Assembly: GCA_024695815.1 (NCBI GenBank)
Contig: JAILHK010000033.1
Coordinates: 1-35,499 of the forward strand
Length of the DNA stretch: 35,499 nt
Direction of reading: 5' to 3'
From: Prevotella sp.
GTDB lineage: Bacteria; Bacteroidota; Bacteroidia; Bacteroidales; Bacteroidaceae
A program made the position numbers and the translations under genes. Positions within the stretch are counted from its first letter, which is position 1. Every line of letters starts with the position of its first letter. Below are positions 1-7,049 of the stretch, in pieces. The notes beneath the pieces are model-generated. The model was not told the DNA's origin, made no database searches, and worked only from the letters and a program-made list of their open reading frames with translations.

Positions 1-1384
1 ATCTGGAAGATCTGACTTCAGTTATTACATAGCGCTTCATCTGAATAATATAGTAAAAGCTGGCGGCTATGTTGGTATCGTATTGTCAAATTCATTCTTG
101 GGAACTGAAGCGGGAAGTATTTTCATAGATGCTCTTAAAGAGTACTTTGATGACATTAAGATTCACATCAGCGGCAGCGGCAAATGGTTCTCCAATGCAG
201 ACATTGTTACTGCTTTGGTTGTGATGAGAAAGAAAGACGTTAATCCCGAGGAGAATACCAATATTTCTTTCTTCATATGGAAACGGAATTTGGAGAACAT
301 ATCCGGTAACAGAGATTATCAAGATGCAATCGTCAACTCATCGTTACTTGACGAAGAACAAAATGGTGAAGTTATAACCAGAGTCAACTATAGTGCACAA
401 GAACTGGAATCTCTACGGAGGCTGAACGTATCATATAATTCTCTTTTCAGCAATCTTAAATGGTTGCTGGAGATAGAGGACTATTTAGTCCCCATTACCA
501 GATACATGAAAGTTTTTAGAGGTAGCCGAAGAGGATGGGATCCTTTGTTCTTCCCGTCTGCAGACGCAAACATTGAACCACAGTTTTTGAAGGATGTGCT
601 GATGAATGCTAGAGATACTGATAGTTATGTGGGCATTCCAACGACTGGTAGAAAAGCATTCTGTTGTAATCTTGAAATAGATGAACTTGAAGAACAAGGG
701 CATCTTGGCGCATTGGCATGGATAGAGCGTTTTGCGAATGAAACTAACGGGACAAACAGACCTTTACCAGAAGTCTTGGCACGGGCAGGGATGCAGTGGT
801 ATGAGTTGACTACAGATGAAGAAGCTGAGATTTTCACTATGATGAATCCTGATGACCGAATGTTCTATGCAAAATTCAATGAACCCACATTTATCAACCA
901 AAGATTGATTGGCCTAAAGCGGAAACGAGCGACAGACGATCTTAACTTATTACACGCCTTACTGAACTCCATACTGTCTCTATTCTATATTGAAGCTGTT
1001 GGCTTTGGTAGAGGCTTAGGTGTACTCGACATTAATAAAGATTCTATCTCGAAATGCTATATGCTCAATCCTGCTTTACTGAACCAGGAGCAAAAGACTG
1101 ACATTGTGGAGAAGTTTGAAATCCTGATGTCAAGAGGCATCGTAGATATCAATCAAGATATGGAAGACCCGGTTCGACGTGAATTTGATATGGCGGTTTT
1201 GAATGCTTTTGGTATTGGTAGATATTTTGACAATATCATCACTAGTTTAAAAGCTATGAGAAAAATCAGAAAGGCAGTCAGACAACATACAGTAGAACTG
1301 AGACCACTCAGGGGATTAGAAAGGCAAGAGCCTCTGAATGAAATTGTTCTTGAACGTGCTGCTGAAAGTGACACCCTGAACTGA
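1..1384 (+). CDS. Eco57I-like N6-adenine DNA methyltransferase, 3' part (partial)
   Basis: The reading frame is open from the left edge (codon phase begins at base 2), so the gene starts outside the window and only about 460 residues are visible. The first residues, GRSDFSYYIALHL, then KAGGYVGIVLSNSFL and, further on, a GKWFSNADIVTALVVM segment, match the region that follows the NPPY catalytic motif in Eco57I/type IIG-like and related class I SAM-dependent adenine methyltransferases. The catalytic motif itself would lie upstream. The remaining ~370 residues, probably target recognition or an accessory domain, are not recognised. A TTG at 83 is an internal codon rather than a start, because the conserved methylase sequence continues upstream of it. 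The gene is AT-rich compared with the cobalamin region. It is likely part of a restriction-modification or phage-defence locus extending left. The family call is fairly sure; the system type is not. Confidence 0.72.
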   Translation, partial: SGRSDFSYYIALHLNNIVKAGGYVGIVLSNSFLGTEAGSIFIDALKEYFDDIKIHISGSGKWFSNADIVTALVVMRKKDVNPEENTNISFFIWKRNLENISGNRDYQDAIVNSSLLDEEQNGEVITRVNYSAQELESLRRLNVSYNSLFSNLKWLLEIEDYLVPITRYMKVFRGSRRGWDPLFFPSADANIEPQFLKDVLMNARDTDSYVGIPTTGRKAFCCNLEIDELEEQGHLGALAWIERFANETNGTNRPLPEVLARAGMQWYELTTDEEAEIFTMMNPDDRMFYAKFNEPTFINQRLIGLKRKRATDDLNLLHALLNSILSLFYIEAVGFGRGLGVLDINKDSISKCYMLNPALLNQEQKTDIVEKFEILMSRGIVDINQDMEDPVRREFDMAVLNAFGIGRYFDNIITSLKAMRKIRKAVRQHTVELRPLRGLERQEPLNEIVLERAAESDTLN

Positions 1385-1813
1385 AAGGATCAACCAAAAC
1401 TTGGAGGGTTTGATGCCCTCCAAGAACTATCTACTCAATCAGAGAATTATTGAGATAACTTGAGTTATAAAACTCAATATCGCGATGCCTAAGCTCCACT
1501 TATCACCTCTTGTCATCTTGTTAGATTGAGGCTTCTAGTTTATAACCTCAATCTAACAGTCTTTGAATGTGCAGTTGTTGATGCTGCAATTGTTGAAAAC
1601 AATATTATTCATAACGTGTTAGTATTAAAATTATGTAGGTATATTATGGTCGTGCCTACTTCCAGACCAGTATGAGCTTGCAAAAGATGTGCAAAGATAC
1701 GAATTCTAACCCAAATGATTATTAGCAAGCCTTTTTATTAGTGATTTCAACTAATTTCTAATAGATAATGTGTCTCTTTGCGCAAAATAAGACTATTATA
1801 GCATGACATAATT
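1385..1813. other. 429-bp gap with several stem-loops
   Basis: There is no convincing protein gene of normal size here. The gap contains four perfect inverted repeats: 1400-1408/1416-1424 (9 bp), 1434-1439/1449-1454 (6 bp), 1460-1466/1471-1477 (7 bp) and 1520-1531/1546-1557 (12 bp). The last three all reuse a TTGAG/CTCAA core. A -7-like box TATCTTTGC lies on the minus strand at 1699-1691, and a 19-codon ORF at 1612-1553. These are consistent with a small minus-strand transcript, listed separately. Confidence 0.6.
1396..1699 (-). ncRNA. Candidate structured small RNA with a 19-codon ORF
   Basis: On the minus strand a Bacteroidetes-type -7 box (TATCTTTGC, 1699-1691) is followed by about 70 nt of leader and then an ATG at 1612 opening a 19-residue frame, MNNIVFNNCSINNCTFKDC, that stops at 1553 inside a 12-bp perfect hairpin (1557-1520). 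Two smaller hairpins follow. The last stem (1424-1400, 9 bp, 7-nt loop) is followed in this direction by TTTTGG, making it a fair terminator. The -33 box is poor: the nearest TTTG lies only 12 nt from the -7 box. The peptide's F/I-NNC repeat resembles a scrap of a pentapeptide-type coil and may not be translated. The structure is directly visible; that it is a gene is inference. Confidence 0.3.
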
Positions 1814-2002
1814 ATGAGTGAAGTTAGTAATCATATTGAGGAGTTGTACAATCAACTGGCCGATGGAGAAAGTATGCCTATTAGTGAAGAAGCTGTTAAT
1901 AAAGCCATTCGGCTTATTGACAACTTTAAATTAGAAGATAGTGCCTCACTATTTCTTATTGTATCAGCTCTAATCTTATTAAACGCTGCTAAAAAAAAAT
2001 AA
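1814..2002 (+). CDS. Small hypothetical protein, 62 aa
   Basis: This short frame starts with ATG and encodes an acidic N-terminal half (MSEVSNHIEELYNQL...) and a hydrophobic helix near residues 45-58 (ASLFLIVSALILLNAA) ending in three lysines encoded by an A-run. The length and hydrophobic C-terminus would suit a small membrane-associated or toxin/antitoxin-like protein, but no family is recognised. No strong Shine-Dalgarno is seen, which is normal for this phylum. A weak -7-like box (TCTCTTTGC, one mismatch) lies upstream near 1774-1782. It could be a chance frame. Confidence 0.4.
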   Translation: MSEVSNHIEELYNQLADGESMPISEEAVNKAIRLIDNFKLEDSASLFLIVSALILLNAAKKK

Positions 2003-2284
2003 CCTAAAATCTGCCTTGTACTATGGCTATATAAAGAGTAACGAGAAAGAGGGACCGGAAAGGAAAACACATAAGTATTGTTCTTACTCTGCCAATGGTC
2101 AAATGTCATAATAGGAACAATTGGGAGAAATTAATAATGGTTCTTGCCGTTGGAGACGTGTGTGAAAGCGTCTTTTGCAAGCCTTGCGGCATCGAAAGTG
2201 TGGCGAATTATTTGGATATATTGTCTGAATCTCATATCTTTGCAAATAGAGACATCTATTATTAACTTTTTAAGCTATGTTATT
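2003..2284 (+). other. Intergenic region before the lipoprotein gene
   Basis: This stretch lacks a convincing gene. It carries a GCAAGCCTTGCG dyad at 2177-2188 and the promoter at 2211-2243. An in-frame ATG at 2144 would extend the downstream protein by 47 residues, but that segment lies across the promoter and would bury the lipoprotein signal peptide, so it is treated as noncoding. Confidence 0.6.
2211..2243 (+). promoter_or_regulatory. Bacteroidetes-type promoter of the orphan lipoprotein gene
   Basis: TTTG at 2211-2214 and TATCTTTGC at 2235-2243 are separated by 20 nt, a near-perfect match to the Bacteroidetes -33/-7 consensus. The start codon at 2285 is about 40 nt downstream. This promoter fixes the start of the following gene. 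Confidence 0.75.
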
Positions 2285-3115
2285 ATGAAAAATTTGTTCT
2301 ATTCTTTGCTTGCATCGTTGATGCTGACTTCATGTATGACACCATTCTATCAGGTATATACAGTGAAATCGGAAAACTTAACGCAGAAAGAAAACACCTT
2401 AGCCTTTGAGAACGAAGATTGCGAGGTGCTCTATAATCTGTGGATAGATAAAGGCTCGATGAGCTTCGTGTTCAAGAATAAAACCGACAAAGATATTTTT
2501 ATAGACATGACGCAGACTTTCTTTATTAAAGATGGTGAGGCGCACGATTATTATTTGAATAGGACATTCTCAAATCAGTCTTTCTCATCTGTCAATGTGG
2601 GATATAACTACTCGGTTTCTAATGCTTATGCTGTAGCGGGGAAATGGTGGCCCAATCAGTATACTTCGGTGGCATCTTCTCTCTTTGGCATGGGAATCAG
2701 CGCAGATAAAAAGAAGGGGTTTTCATCTGGTGTAGTAACCAAGGAACCAGAGATTATCTGCATACCAGCTCATAGTTTTAAGTATGTCGAGGGATATAGA
2801 ATATGCGAGAATCTTGCAAAAACCTGTGACAACAAGGTTAACTATCCGTCTAAAACTGCCATGGTTGCTGATTATAGCAAGTCAACGTCTCCAATGATAT
2901 TTAAGAATCGTATAGCTTATTCTTTTGAGAAAGGACCTGCTCCCTTGACATTTATTGAAAACTCCTTTTGGCTGGAGTCTGTGAAGAATTATTCGGAGAA
3001 TGCAGCCACAGAATTAGTGAAGGATGAGACGAAATGTGCTAATGACTTTGTATCCAAGAAGCGTGTGTTCAAGATTGGTGGTCCTAATAAGTTCTATATC
3101 GTCTATCGTAGATAG
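2285..3115 (+). CDS. Lipoprotein of unknown function, 276 aa
   Basis: The protein begins with a lipoprotein signal peptide, MKNLFYSLLASLMLTSC, so the mature form would start at Cys17 and be lipid-anchored. There is no acidic run right after the cysteine (CMTPFYQV), so retention at the periplasmic face is more likely than surface export. The body looks like a beta-rich domain (for example SMSFVFKNKTDKDIFIDMTQTF), followed by an S/N-rich stretch and a region with several cysteines. I do not recognise a family. The ATG at 2285 is chosen because it directly precedes the signal peptide and lies ~40 nt after a near-consensus promoter. A hairpin terminator follows at 3211-3236. The gene stands alone, in an AT-rich accessory context. 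Confidence 0.75.
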   Translation: MKNLFYSLLASLMLTSCMTPFYQVYTVKSENLTQKENTLAFENEDCEVLYNLWIDKGSMSFVFKNKTDKDIFIDMTQTFFIKDGEAHDYYLNRTFSNQSFSSVNVGYNYSVSNAYAVAGKWWPNQYTSVASSLFGMGISADKKKGFSSGVVTKEPEIICIPAHSFKYVEGYRICENLAKTCDNKVNYPSKTAMVADYSKSTSPMIFKNRIAYSFEKGPAPLTFIENSFWLESVKNYSENAATELVKDETKCANDFVSKKRVFKIGGPNKFYIVYRR

Positions 3116-3210
3116 GGCGTCTTTGATATCATAGTGAGAAACTTCCTTTTCTGACTATACCGGTGATATTCCTTCCTGAGTCAGAAACCTCAGAAAGAAA
3201 ACAACTATGG

Positions 3211-3236
3211 CCCTTCGGTATAGAAATACCGAGGGG
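3211..3236 (+). terminator. Hairpin after the lipoprotein gene
   Basis: An 11-bp stem (3211-3221 with 3226-3236, one T·G wobble) closes a 4-nt AGAA loop. It is followed by TTACCATTCTAGGC, so the U-tract is weak. Its place between the lipoprotein stop and the next promoter supports a terminator role. Confidence 0.55.
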
Positions 3237-3288
3237 TTACCATTCTAGGCTTATTCTCTTTTCTGTTTTCGCAAGCCTTGCGAGGATT

Positions 3289-3319
3289 TTTGTATATAGA
3301 ATTTGTTTTATACCTTTGT
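3289..3319 (+). promoter_or_regulatory. Promoter of the unknown gene-ftsZ operon, close to the start codon
   Basis: TTTG at 3289-3292 and TACCTTTGT at 3311-3319 are 18 nt apart. The first usable ATG (3327) is only 9 nt after the G of TTTG, implying a leaderless or nearly leaderless mRNA. The position rules out the in-frame codon at 3303 as the start. Confidence 0.65.
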
Positions 3320-3326
3320 TGCCGAA

Positions 3327-3917
3327 ATGAATGTGATGGCGCGTGAACAGCAGACGGCAGAAGAGATGGCTCTGGAGGTGAAACAACTGACGGAGCTACT
3401 GGTGGCGGCAGGTAGAAAGGACCTGCTGCTGCGAGCTATTGGCGTGCCACTGGTAGAGGAGTTGCGCATCGAGGCTGCTCGGGGACGACTGTCAAGGCTG
3501 CTCATCACGGCCGACTACCGCTTTATACTGACGGACTATAATAATATAGAGGTGGAATTGCAGCCGGTGCACAAGGCGGTGTATCTGTTGTTTCTGCGCC
3601 ATCCCGAAGGAATTGAGTTTAAGCATCTGAGAGATTATAGGCAGGAGCTGATGGAGCTGTATGCTAAGACGGCGCGTTGGATGGACCGCGAGAAGATAGG
3701 GGAGAGCGTGGATAAACTGGTGGACCCACTGGATAATGCCATCAACGAGAAGTGTTCGAGAATCAAAAAGGTGTTCTTGAACTTGATGGACGAGTATCGC
3801 GCCAGCTACTATATCATCAGTGGACACACGCAGAAGCATATTGGCGGACGCGTGTGGTACGAACGGCTGAAACTGATAACGCTGCCAAGGGAATTAATCA
3901 TCGTAGAAGGGAAATAG
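3327..3917 (+). CDS. Hypothetical protein upstream of ftsZ, 196 aa
   Basis: I do not recognise the family. The protein is soluble and mostly helical, with no signal peptide. An N-terminal helix rich in Glu, Ala and Leu is followed by a segment (ITADYRFILTDYNNIEVELQPVHKA) and then VYLLFLRHPEGIEFKHL, which looks like the helix-turn-helix entry of a winged-helix or response-regulator output domain. The C-terminal half contains helices with conserved-looking Asp, Arg and Lys and ends in LITLPRELIIVEGK. The start at 3327 (or 3336) is favoured because the promoter -7 box overlaps the earlier in-frame codon at 3303. The gene is 3 nt from ftsZ and clearly co-transcribed. A DNA-binding or cell-division accessory role is possible but unproven. 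Confidence 0.75.
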   Translation: MNVMAREQQTAEEMALEVKQLTELLVAAGRKDLLLRAIGVPLVEELRIEAARGRLSRLLITADYRFILTDYNNIEVELQPVHKAVYLLFLRHPEGIEFKHLRDYRQELMELYAKTARWMDREKIGESVDKLVDPLDNAINEKCSRIKKVFLNLMDEYRASYYIISGHTQKHIGGRVWYERLKLITLPRELIIVEGK

Positions 3918-3920
3918 GAT

Positions 3921-5180
3921 ATGGACGAGAACGAGATACTGAAACAGTTCATGCAGAACGTGGAAGACAAGATGCAGGGCATCATCAAGGTGGTAGGCGT
4001 TGGTGGTGGCGGTTGTAACGCGGTGAACAACATGTATAAGGAGGGCGTGGAAGGTGTGACCTATGCTGTGTGCAACACCGACAGCCAGTCGTTGTCGCGC
4101 TCGCCGGTACCCGTGAAACTGCAGTTGGGCGAAGGCCTAGGTGCGGGCGGTAATCCTGAAAAGGGACGCTTCGAAGCTGAGAGCGTGAAGGAAGGCATCA
4201 AGAAACTGTTTGCCGACAGCACCAAGATGGTGTTTGTGACGGCCGGTATGGGTGGCGGCACCGGTACGGGAGCAGCACCCGTGGTGGCTGGCATAGCCAA
4301 AGAGATGGGACTGCTGACGGTGGGCGTGGTGACCATCCCGTTCTACTTCGAGAAGAAACGAAAGATTATCAAGGCGCTGAAGGGCGTGGATGCGCTGCGC
4401 AAGAACGTAGATGCACTGCTGATAGTGAATAACGAGCGACTCTGCGACGTATACTCCGACTCGGATATCTCGGTGAAAGAGGCATTCTATAGGGCAGACA
4501 ACATACTGATGGACGCGGTGAAGGGCATATCGGAACTCATCGTGATGCCCAGTGATGGAGGTATCAAGAGTGACTTCCGCGATGTGGAGACGACCATGCG
4601 CGATGGCGGTGGCGCCATCATGGCGATGGGACGCGCCAGCGGCGAACACCGTGTGGAGAAGGCTATTTTGAATGCTCTGGACTCACCACTGCTCTATGGA
4701 AACGACATCGGCAAGGCGAAGCGTATTCTGTTTAACATCTACTCGAGTGATGAACATCCTATCTTTGTGCGCGAACTGCAGGAGATCGATGACTTCTTCG
4801 ACCAGCTGGACCCCAACATCGATGTGATATGGGGCACCGCTACCGACGAGTCGCTGGGCGAGGATGCCAAGGTGACCATCCTGGCCACGGGCATGGAAGA
4901 CCGGCTGGAAAAAGAGGTGAGGACCGACGTGCATCGCGATGAGGATGACTACTATGAGGACCTGATACAGGGACTGTATCGTCCACCGGTGAAGACACCG
5001 ACCATGGGCGACATGATCACTCAGGAGCCTACGTTTGATGTAAAGGTGGCCGAGGAGCCAGAGCCAGCTGTGGTCGTTCAAGAGGACACCACAGCTGCAA
5101 AAGAAGAAGAGAAAGAAGTCACGGTGATAGACAGGTGGAAAAAGTGGTTGGGAAACCTGATGAACACCGTGACGGAATAG
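3921..5180 (+). CDS. ftsZ: FtsZ-family tubulin-like GTPase, divergent copy
   Basis: FtsZ polymerises in the cytoplasm at the division site using GTP. The 419-aa protein has the nucleotide-binding T1 loop (GVGGGGCNAV, residues 26-35), NTDSQSL near 52-58 and the tubulin signature GGGTGTG at 111-117. The synergy (T7) loop reads KSDFRD at 216-221. The two aspartates (218, 221) match the family's catalytic acids, but the usual asparagine of NxDFxD is lysine (216). The C-terminal tail (~330-419) is acidic and ends in a tryptophan-rich helix (IDRWKKWLGNLMNTV), without an evident FtsA/ZipA-type conserved peptide. The gene is in an operon with an unknown protein, not beside ftsQ/ftsA/mur genes, so it may be a second FtsZ paralogue. 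It converges on cbiG-cbiF with a 21-nt gap. Confidence 0.9.
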   Translation: MDENEILKQFMQNVEDKMQGIIKVVGVGGGGCNAVNNMYKEGVEGVTYAVCNTDSQSLSRSPVPVKLQLGEGLGAGGNPEKGRFEAESVKEGIKKLFADSTKMVFVTAGMGGGTGTGAAPVVAGIAKEMGLLTVGVVTIPFYFEKKRKIIKALKGVDALRKNVDALLIVNNERLCDVYSDSDISVKEAFYRADNILMDAVKGISELIVMPSDGGIKSDFRDVETTMRDGGGAIMAMGRASGEHRVEKAILNALDSPLLYGNDIGKAKRILFNIYSSDEHPIFVRELQEIDDFFDQLDPNIDVIWGTATDESLGEDAKVTILATGMEDRLEKEVRTDVHRDEDDYYEDLIQGLYRPPVKTPTMGDMITQEPTFDVKVAEEPEPAVVVQEDTTAAKEEEKEVTVIDRWKKWLGNLMNTVTE

Positions 5181-5201
5181 TCTGAATTGATGGATAGTGA
5201 T

Positions 5202-7049
5202 TTACGCTTCACCCTCTCGGAATAGATGGGTGAAGTGTTTGTTGTATAGCTCAGAGAGTCCCTGACGGTTGTCGATGGCTTCGCCTACCACGAGCATGGT
5301 GGTGAGCGTGAGATGGTTGTCGTGGACAAGGCGCGCCAGGTCTTTCAGCTTACCGCGATAGATGCGTTGGTCGGGCCACGTGAGGTGATAGCAGGCAGCA
5401 ACAGGGGTGTCCTCTGGATATTCCTGCAGCAGCTGGCGCTGCACATCATCGACAATGGCGGCAGAGAGGAAGATGCACATGGTGCTCTGGCTGCGAGCCA
5501 AGAGGTGCAGCTGTTCCTTCTCGGGCATTGGCGTGCGACCTTCGCCACGGGTGAGGATGATGGTCTGACAGCGCTCGGGGATGGTAAACTGACTCTGCAA
5601 CTCGGCAGCGGCAGCAAGGAACGACGAAATGCCTGGGGTGATGTGGTATGCCATGCCCTCGCGGTCGAAGAAGGCCATCTGTTCCTGTATGGCACCAAAG
5701 ATGCAGGGGTCGCCAGTATGCAGGCGCACAATGAAGTGGCCCTGGTCGTAGTGTTCCTTCATCAGGGCACACTGCTCATCCAGATTCATGTCGGCCGACG
5801 AGCGCACCACGGCACCAGGCTTATGGCACTCGGTCAATGCCTTGGGCACCAGCGAACCGGCATAGAGAATCAGGTCGGCACGCTCCAGCATCTTCCTGCC
5901 TCGCACACTTATTAAATCGGGATCGCCAGGGCCGGCACCAACGATCTCGATGAAGCCTCCTCGGGAGCCTCCCCCAACCCCTCCGAAGGAGGGGAGACCT
6001 GACGAACATCCATCAAGCCCCTGTGGCACTCCCCTCCTTCGGAGGGGTTGGGGGAGGCCCAGTGCTGCTGTCCAGTTCTTTCCTTTTATCTTAGGCACAA
6101 CGAGGGTGCCATGGCCTGAGCCGAGGATGGCGGCTGCCTCGCAGACGCTGGGCGTGCCTACGTGTTTCTGGACGGTGGAGCTTGGTGTGGGAACGTCGAT
6201 CTGTGACAGCTCGTCGGCGCTGAAGAACACCACTTCTTTTCCCTCTTCACGCAGCAACTGCACGAAGGGCTCGTCTTGCTTTACGTCGATGGTGCAATAG
6301 CGGTGGGCACAGGGCAGGAAGCCTTGCTGGGCAAGGGCCTCGTGCATCTCCCCCAGGATGGCTTGGTAGTCTGCCGGATGATGCGCCAGGCCGAAGCCGA
6401 TGGTGCCAATCATGGGCACGAAGTGGAGCTCAAGCATTCCATCGGGCGCATGGCGTATGAAGGGCGAAACGATAATCAGCAGCTGATACCTCTGTGGGTC
6501 GGCCTCGCTGATGTCGTGGATGATGGTGACATGGTCGGGTTTGGTTGCTTCCAGATAGTCGGTGCCTTCGTCGCGGGCTTCCAGCAACAGGGCTGTTGGC
6601 TTGCGGTTGACAAAGGCAAAGATGCAGTCGTTCATGTCTTCAATCTCGCTGGCTACGGGCCAGTTGAAACGTCTTTGGAATGTGTCGAGCGCCCACAGTC
6701 CGGCACAGTCGCTCTGAGTGGTGATGACCTCGTGGGCGCTGAGCAGGGCCGACAACTCGCGCGTCAGGTCGTTGGCGCCCCCGATATGTCCAGAGAGAAC
6801 CGAAATGACATTCTGTCCCAATGAGTCGATGCAGACCACGGCTGGGTCTGTGTGCTTGTCGGCAACAAGCGGAGCAATGGTGCGCACGCAGATGCCCATG
6901 GCACCGATAAAGATGAAGGCGTCGTAGCTCTTCCAGCAGGTAGAGACTGTGTCGCGACTCACGGTGTGGGCCGATGGAAAATGTTGTTGCAAGGTGTCAG
7001 CGATGGCACAGCCTGCCTCGCTTATTGGTATGATGGCAATTCTGTTCAT
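5202..7049 (-). CDS. cbiG-cbiF: Fused CbiG (cobalt-precorrin-5A hydrolase) and CbiF (cobalt-precorrin-4 C11-methyltransferase)
   Basis: Residues 1-~328 are CbiG, which opens the delta-lactone of cobalt-precorrin-5A. Visible motifs are GAMGICVR, VLSGHIGGANDLT and, in the C-terminal CbiG domain, VGTPSVCEAAAIL. Residues ~363-615 are CbiF/CobM, the SAM-dependent C11 methyltransferase, with EIVGAGPGDPDLISVRG, RLHTGDPCIFG and ITPGISSFLAAAAEL. The two enzymes catalyse consecutive steps. The linker (about 331-361, GLPQPLRRRG...GGVGGGSRGG) is encoded by a perfect 30-bp inverted repeat, 5967-5996/6029-6058, read through in frame. The start codon overlaps the stop of the upstream isomerase-like gene (ATGA), so translation is coupled. 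It is the last gene of the cbiE-cbiT operon and converges on ftsZ. Confidence 0.93.
   Translation of the reverse strand: MNRIAIIPISEAGCAIADTLQQHFPSAHTVSRDTVSTCWKSYDAFIFIGAMGICVRTIAPLVADKHTDPAVVCIDSLGQNVISVLSGHIGGANDLTRELSALLSAHEVITTQSDCAGLWALDTFQRRFNWPVASEIEDMNDCIFAFVNRKPTALLLEARDEGTDYLEATKPDHVTIIHDISEADPQRYQLLIIVSPFIRHAPDGMLELHFVPMIGTIGFGLAHHPADYQAILGEMHEALAQQGFLPCAHRYCTIDVKQDEPFVQLLREEGKEVVFFSADELSQIDVPTPSSTVQKHVGTPSVCEAAAILGSGHGTLVVPKIKGKNWTAALGLPQPLRRRGVPQGLDGCSSGLPSFGGVGGGSRGGFIEIVGAGPGDPDLISVRGRKMLERADLILYAGSLVPKALTECHKPGAVVRSSADMNLDEQCALMKEHYDQGHFIVRLHTGDPCIFGAIQEQMAFFDREGMAYHITPGISSFLAAAAELQSQFTIPERCQTIILTRGEGRTPMPEKEQLHLLARSQSTMCIFLSAAIVDDVQRQLLQEYPEDTPVAACYHLTWPDQRIYRGKLKDLARLVHDNHLTLTTMLVVGEAIDNRQGLSELYNKHFTHLFREGEA
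5207..5235. terminator. Hairpin between convergent ftsZ and cbiG-cbiF
   Basis: A perfect 8-bp stem (CTTCACCC 5207-5214 / GGGTGAAG 5228-5235) with a 13-nt loop lies just past the ftsZ stop and inside the last codons of cbiG-cbiF. A T-rich run (TGTTTGTTG) follows on the plus strand. It could end ftsZ transcription. Confidence 0.4.
5967..6058. repeat. GC-rich palindromic element, 30-bp perfect inverted repeats, in frame
   Basis: The arms 5967-5996 and 6029-6058 are exact reverse complements over 30 bp and enclose a 32-bp core. Each arm itself contains a CCCCTCC-GAA-GGAGGGG hairpin. The element sits at the CbiG-CbiF junction and supplies about 31 linker codons rich in Gly, Pro and Arg without a stop. 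It resembles REP- or MITE-like palindromes that I recall as dispersed in Bacteroidetes genomes; that link is from memory. Confidence 0.85.

Noticed and set aside
2144..2284. In-frame N-terminal extension of the lipoprotein gene
   Set aside because: A near-consensus promoter (2211-2243) lies inside it, and the extension would hide the lipoprotein signal peptide that begins at 2285.
3303..3326. Earlier start codon for the gene before ftsZ
   Set aside because: The -7 box TACCTTTGT at 3311-3319 overlaps it, so it cannot be in the mRNA.
5967..6058. Rho-independent terminator
   Set aside because: The hairpins lie inside one continuous reading frame joining two intact enzymes, with no U-tract.
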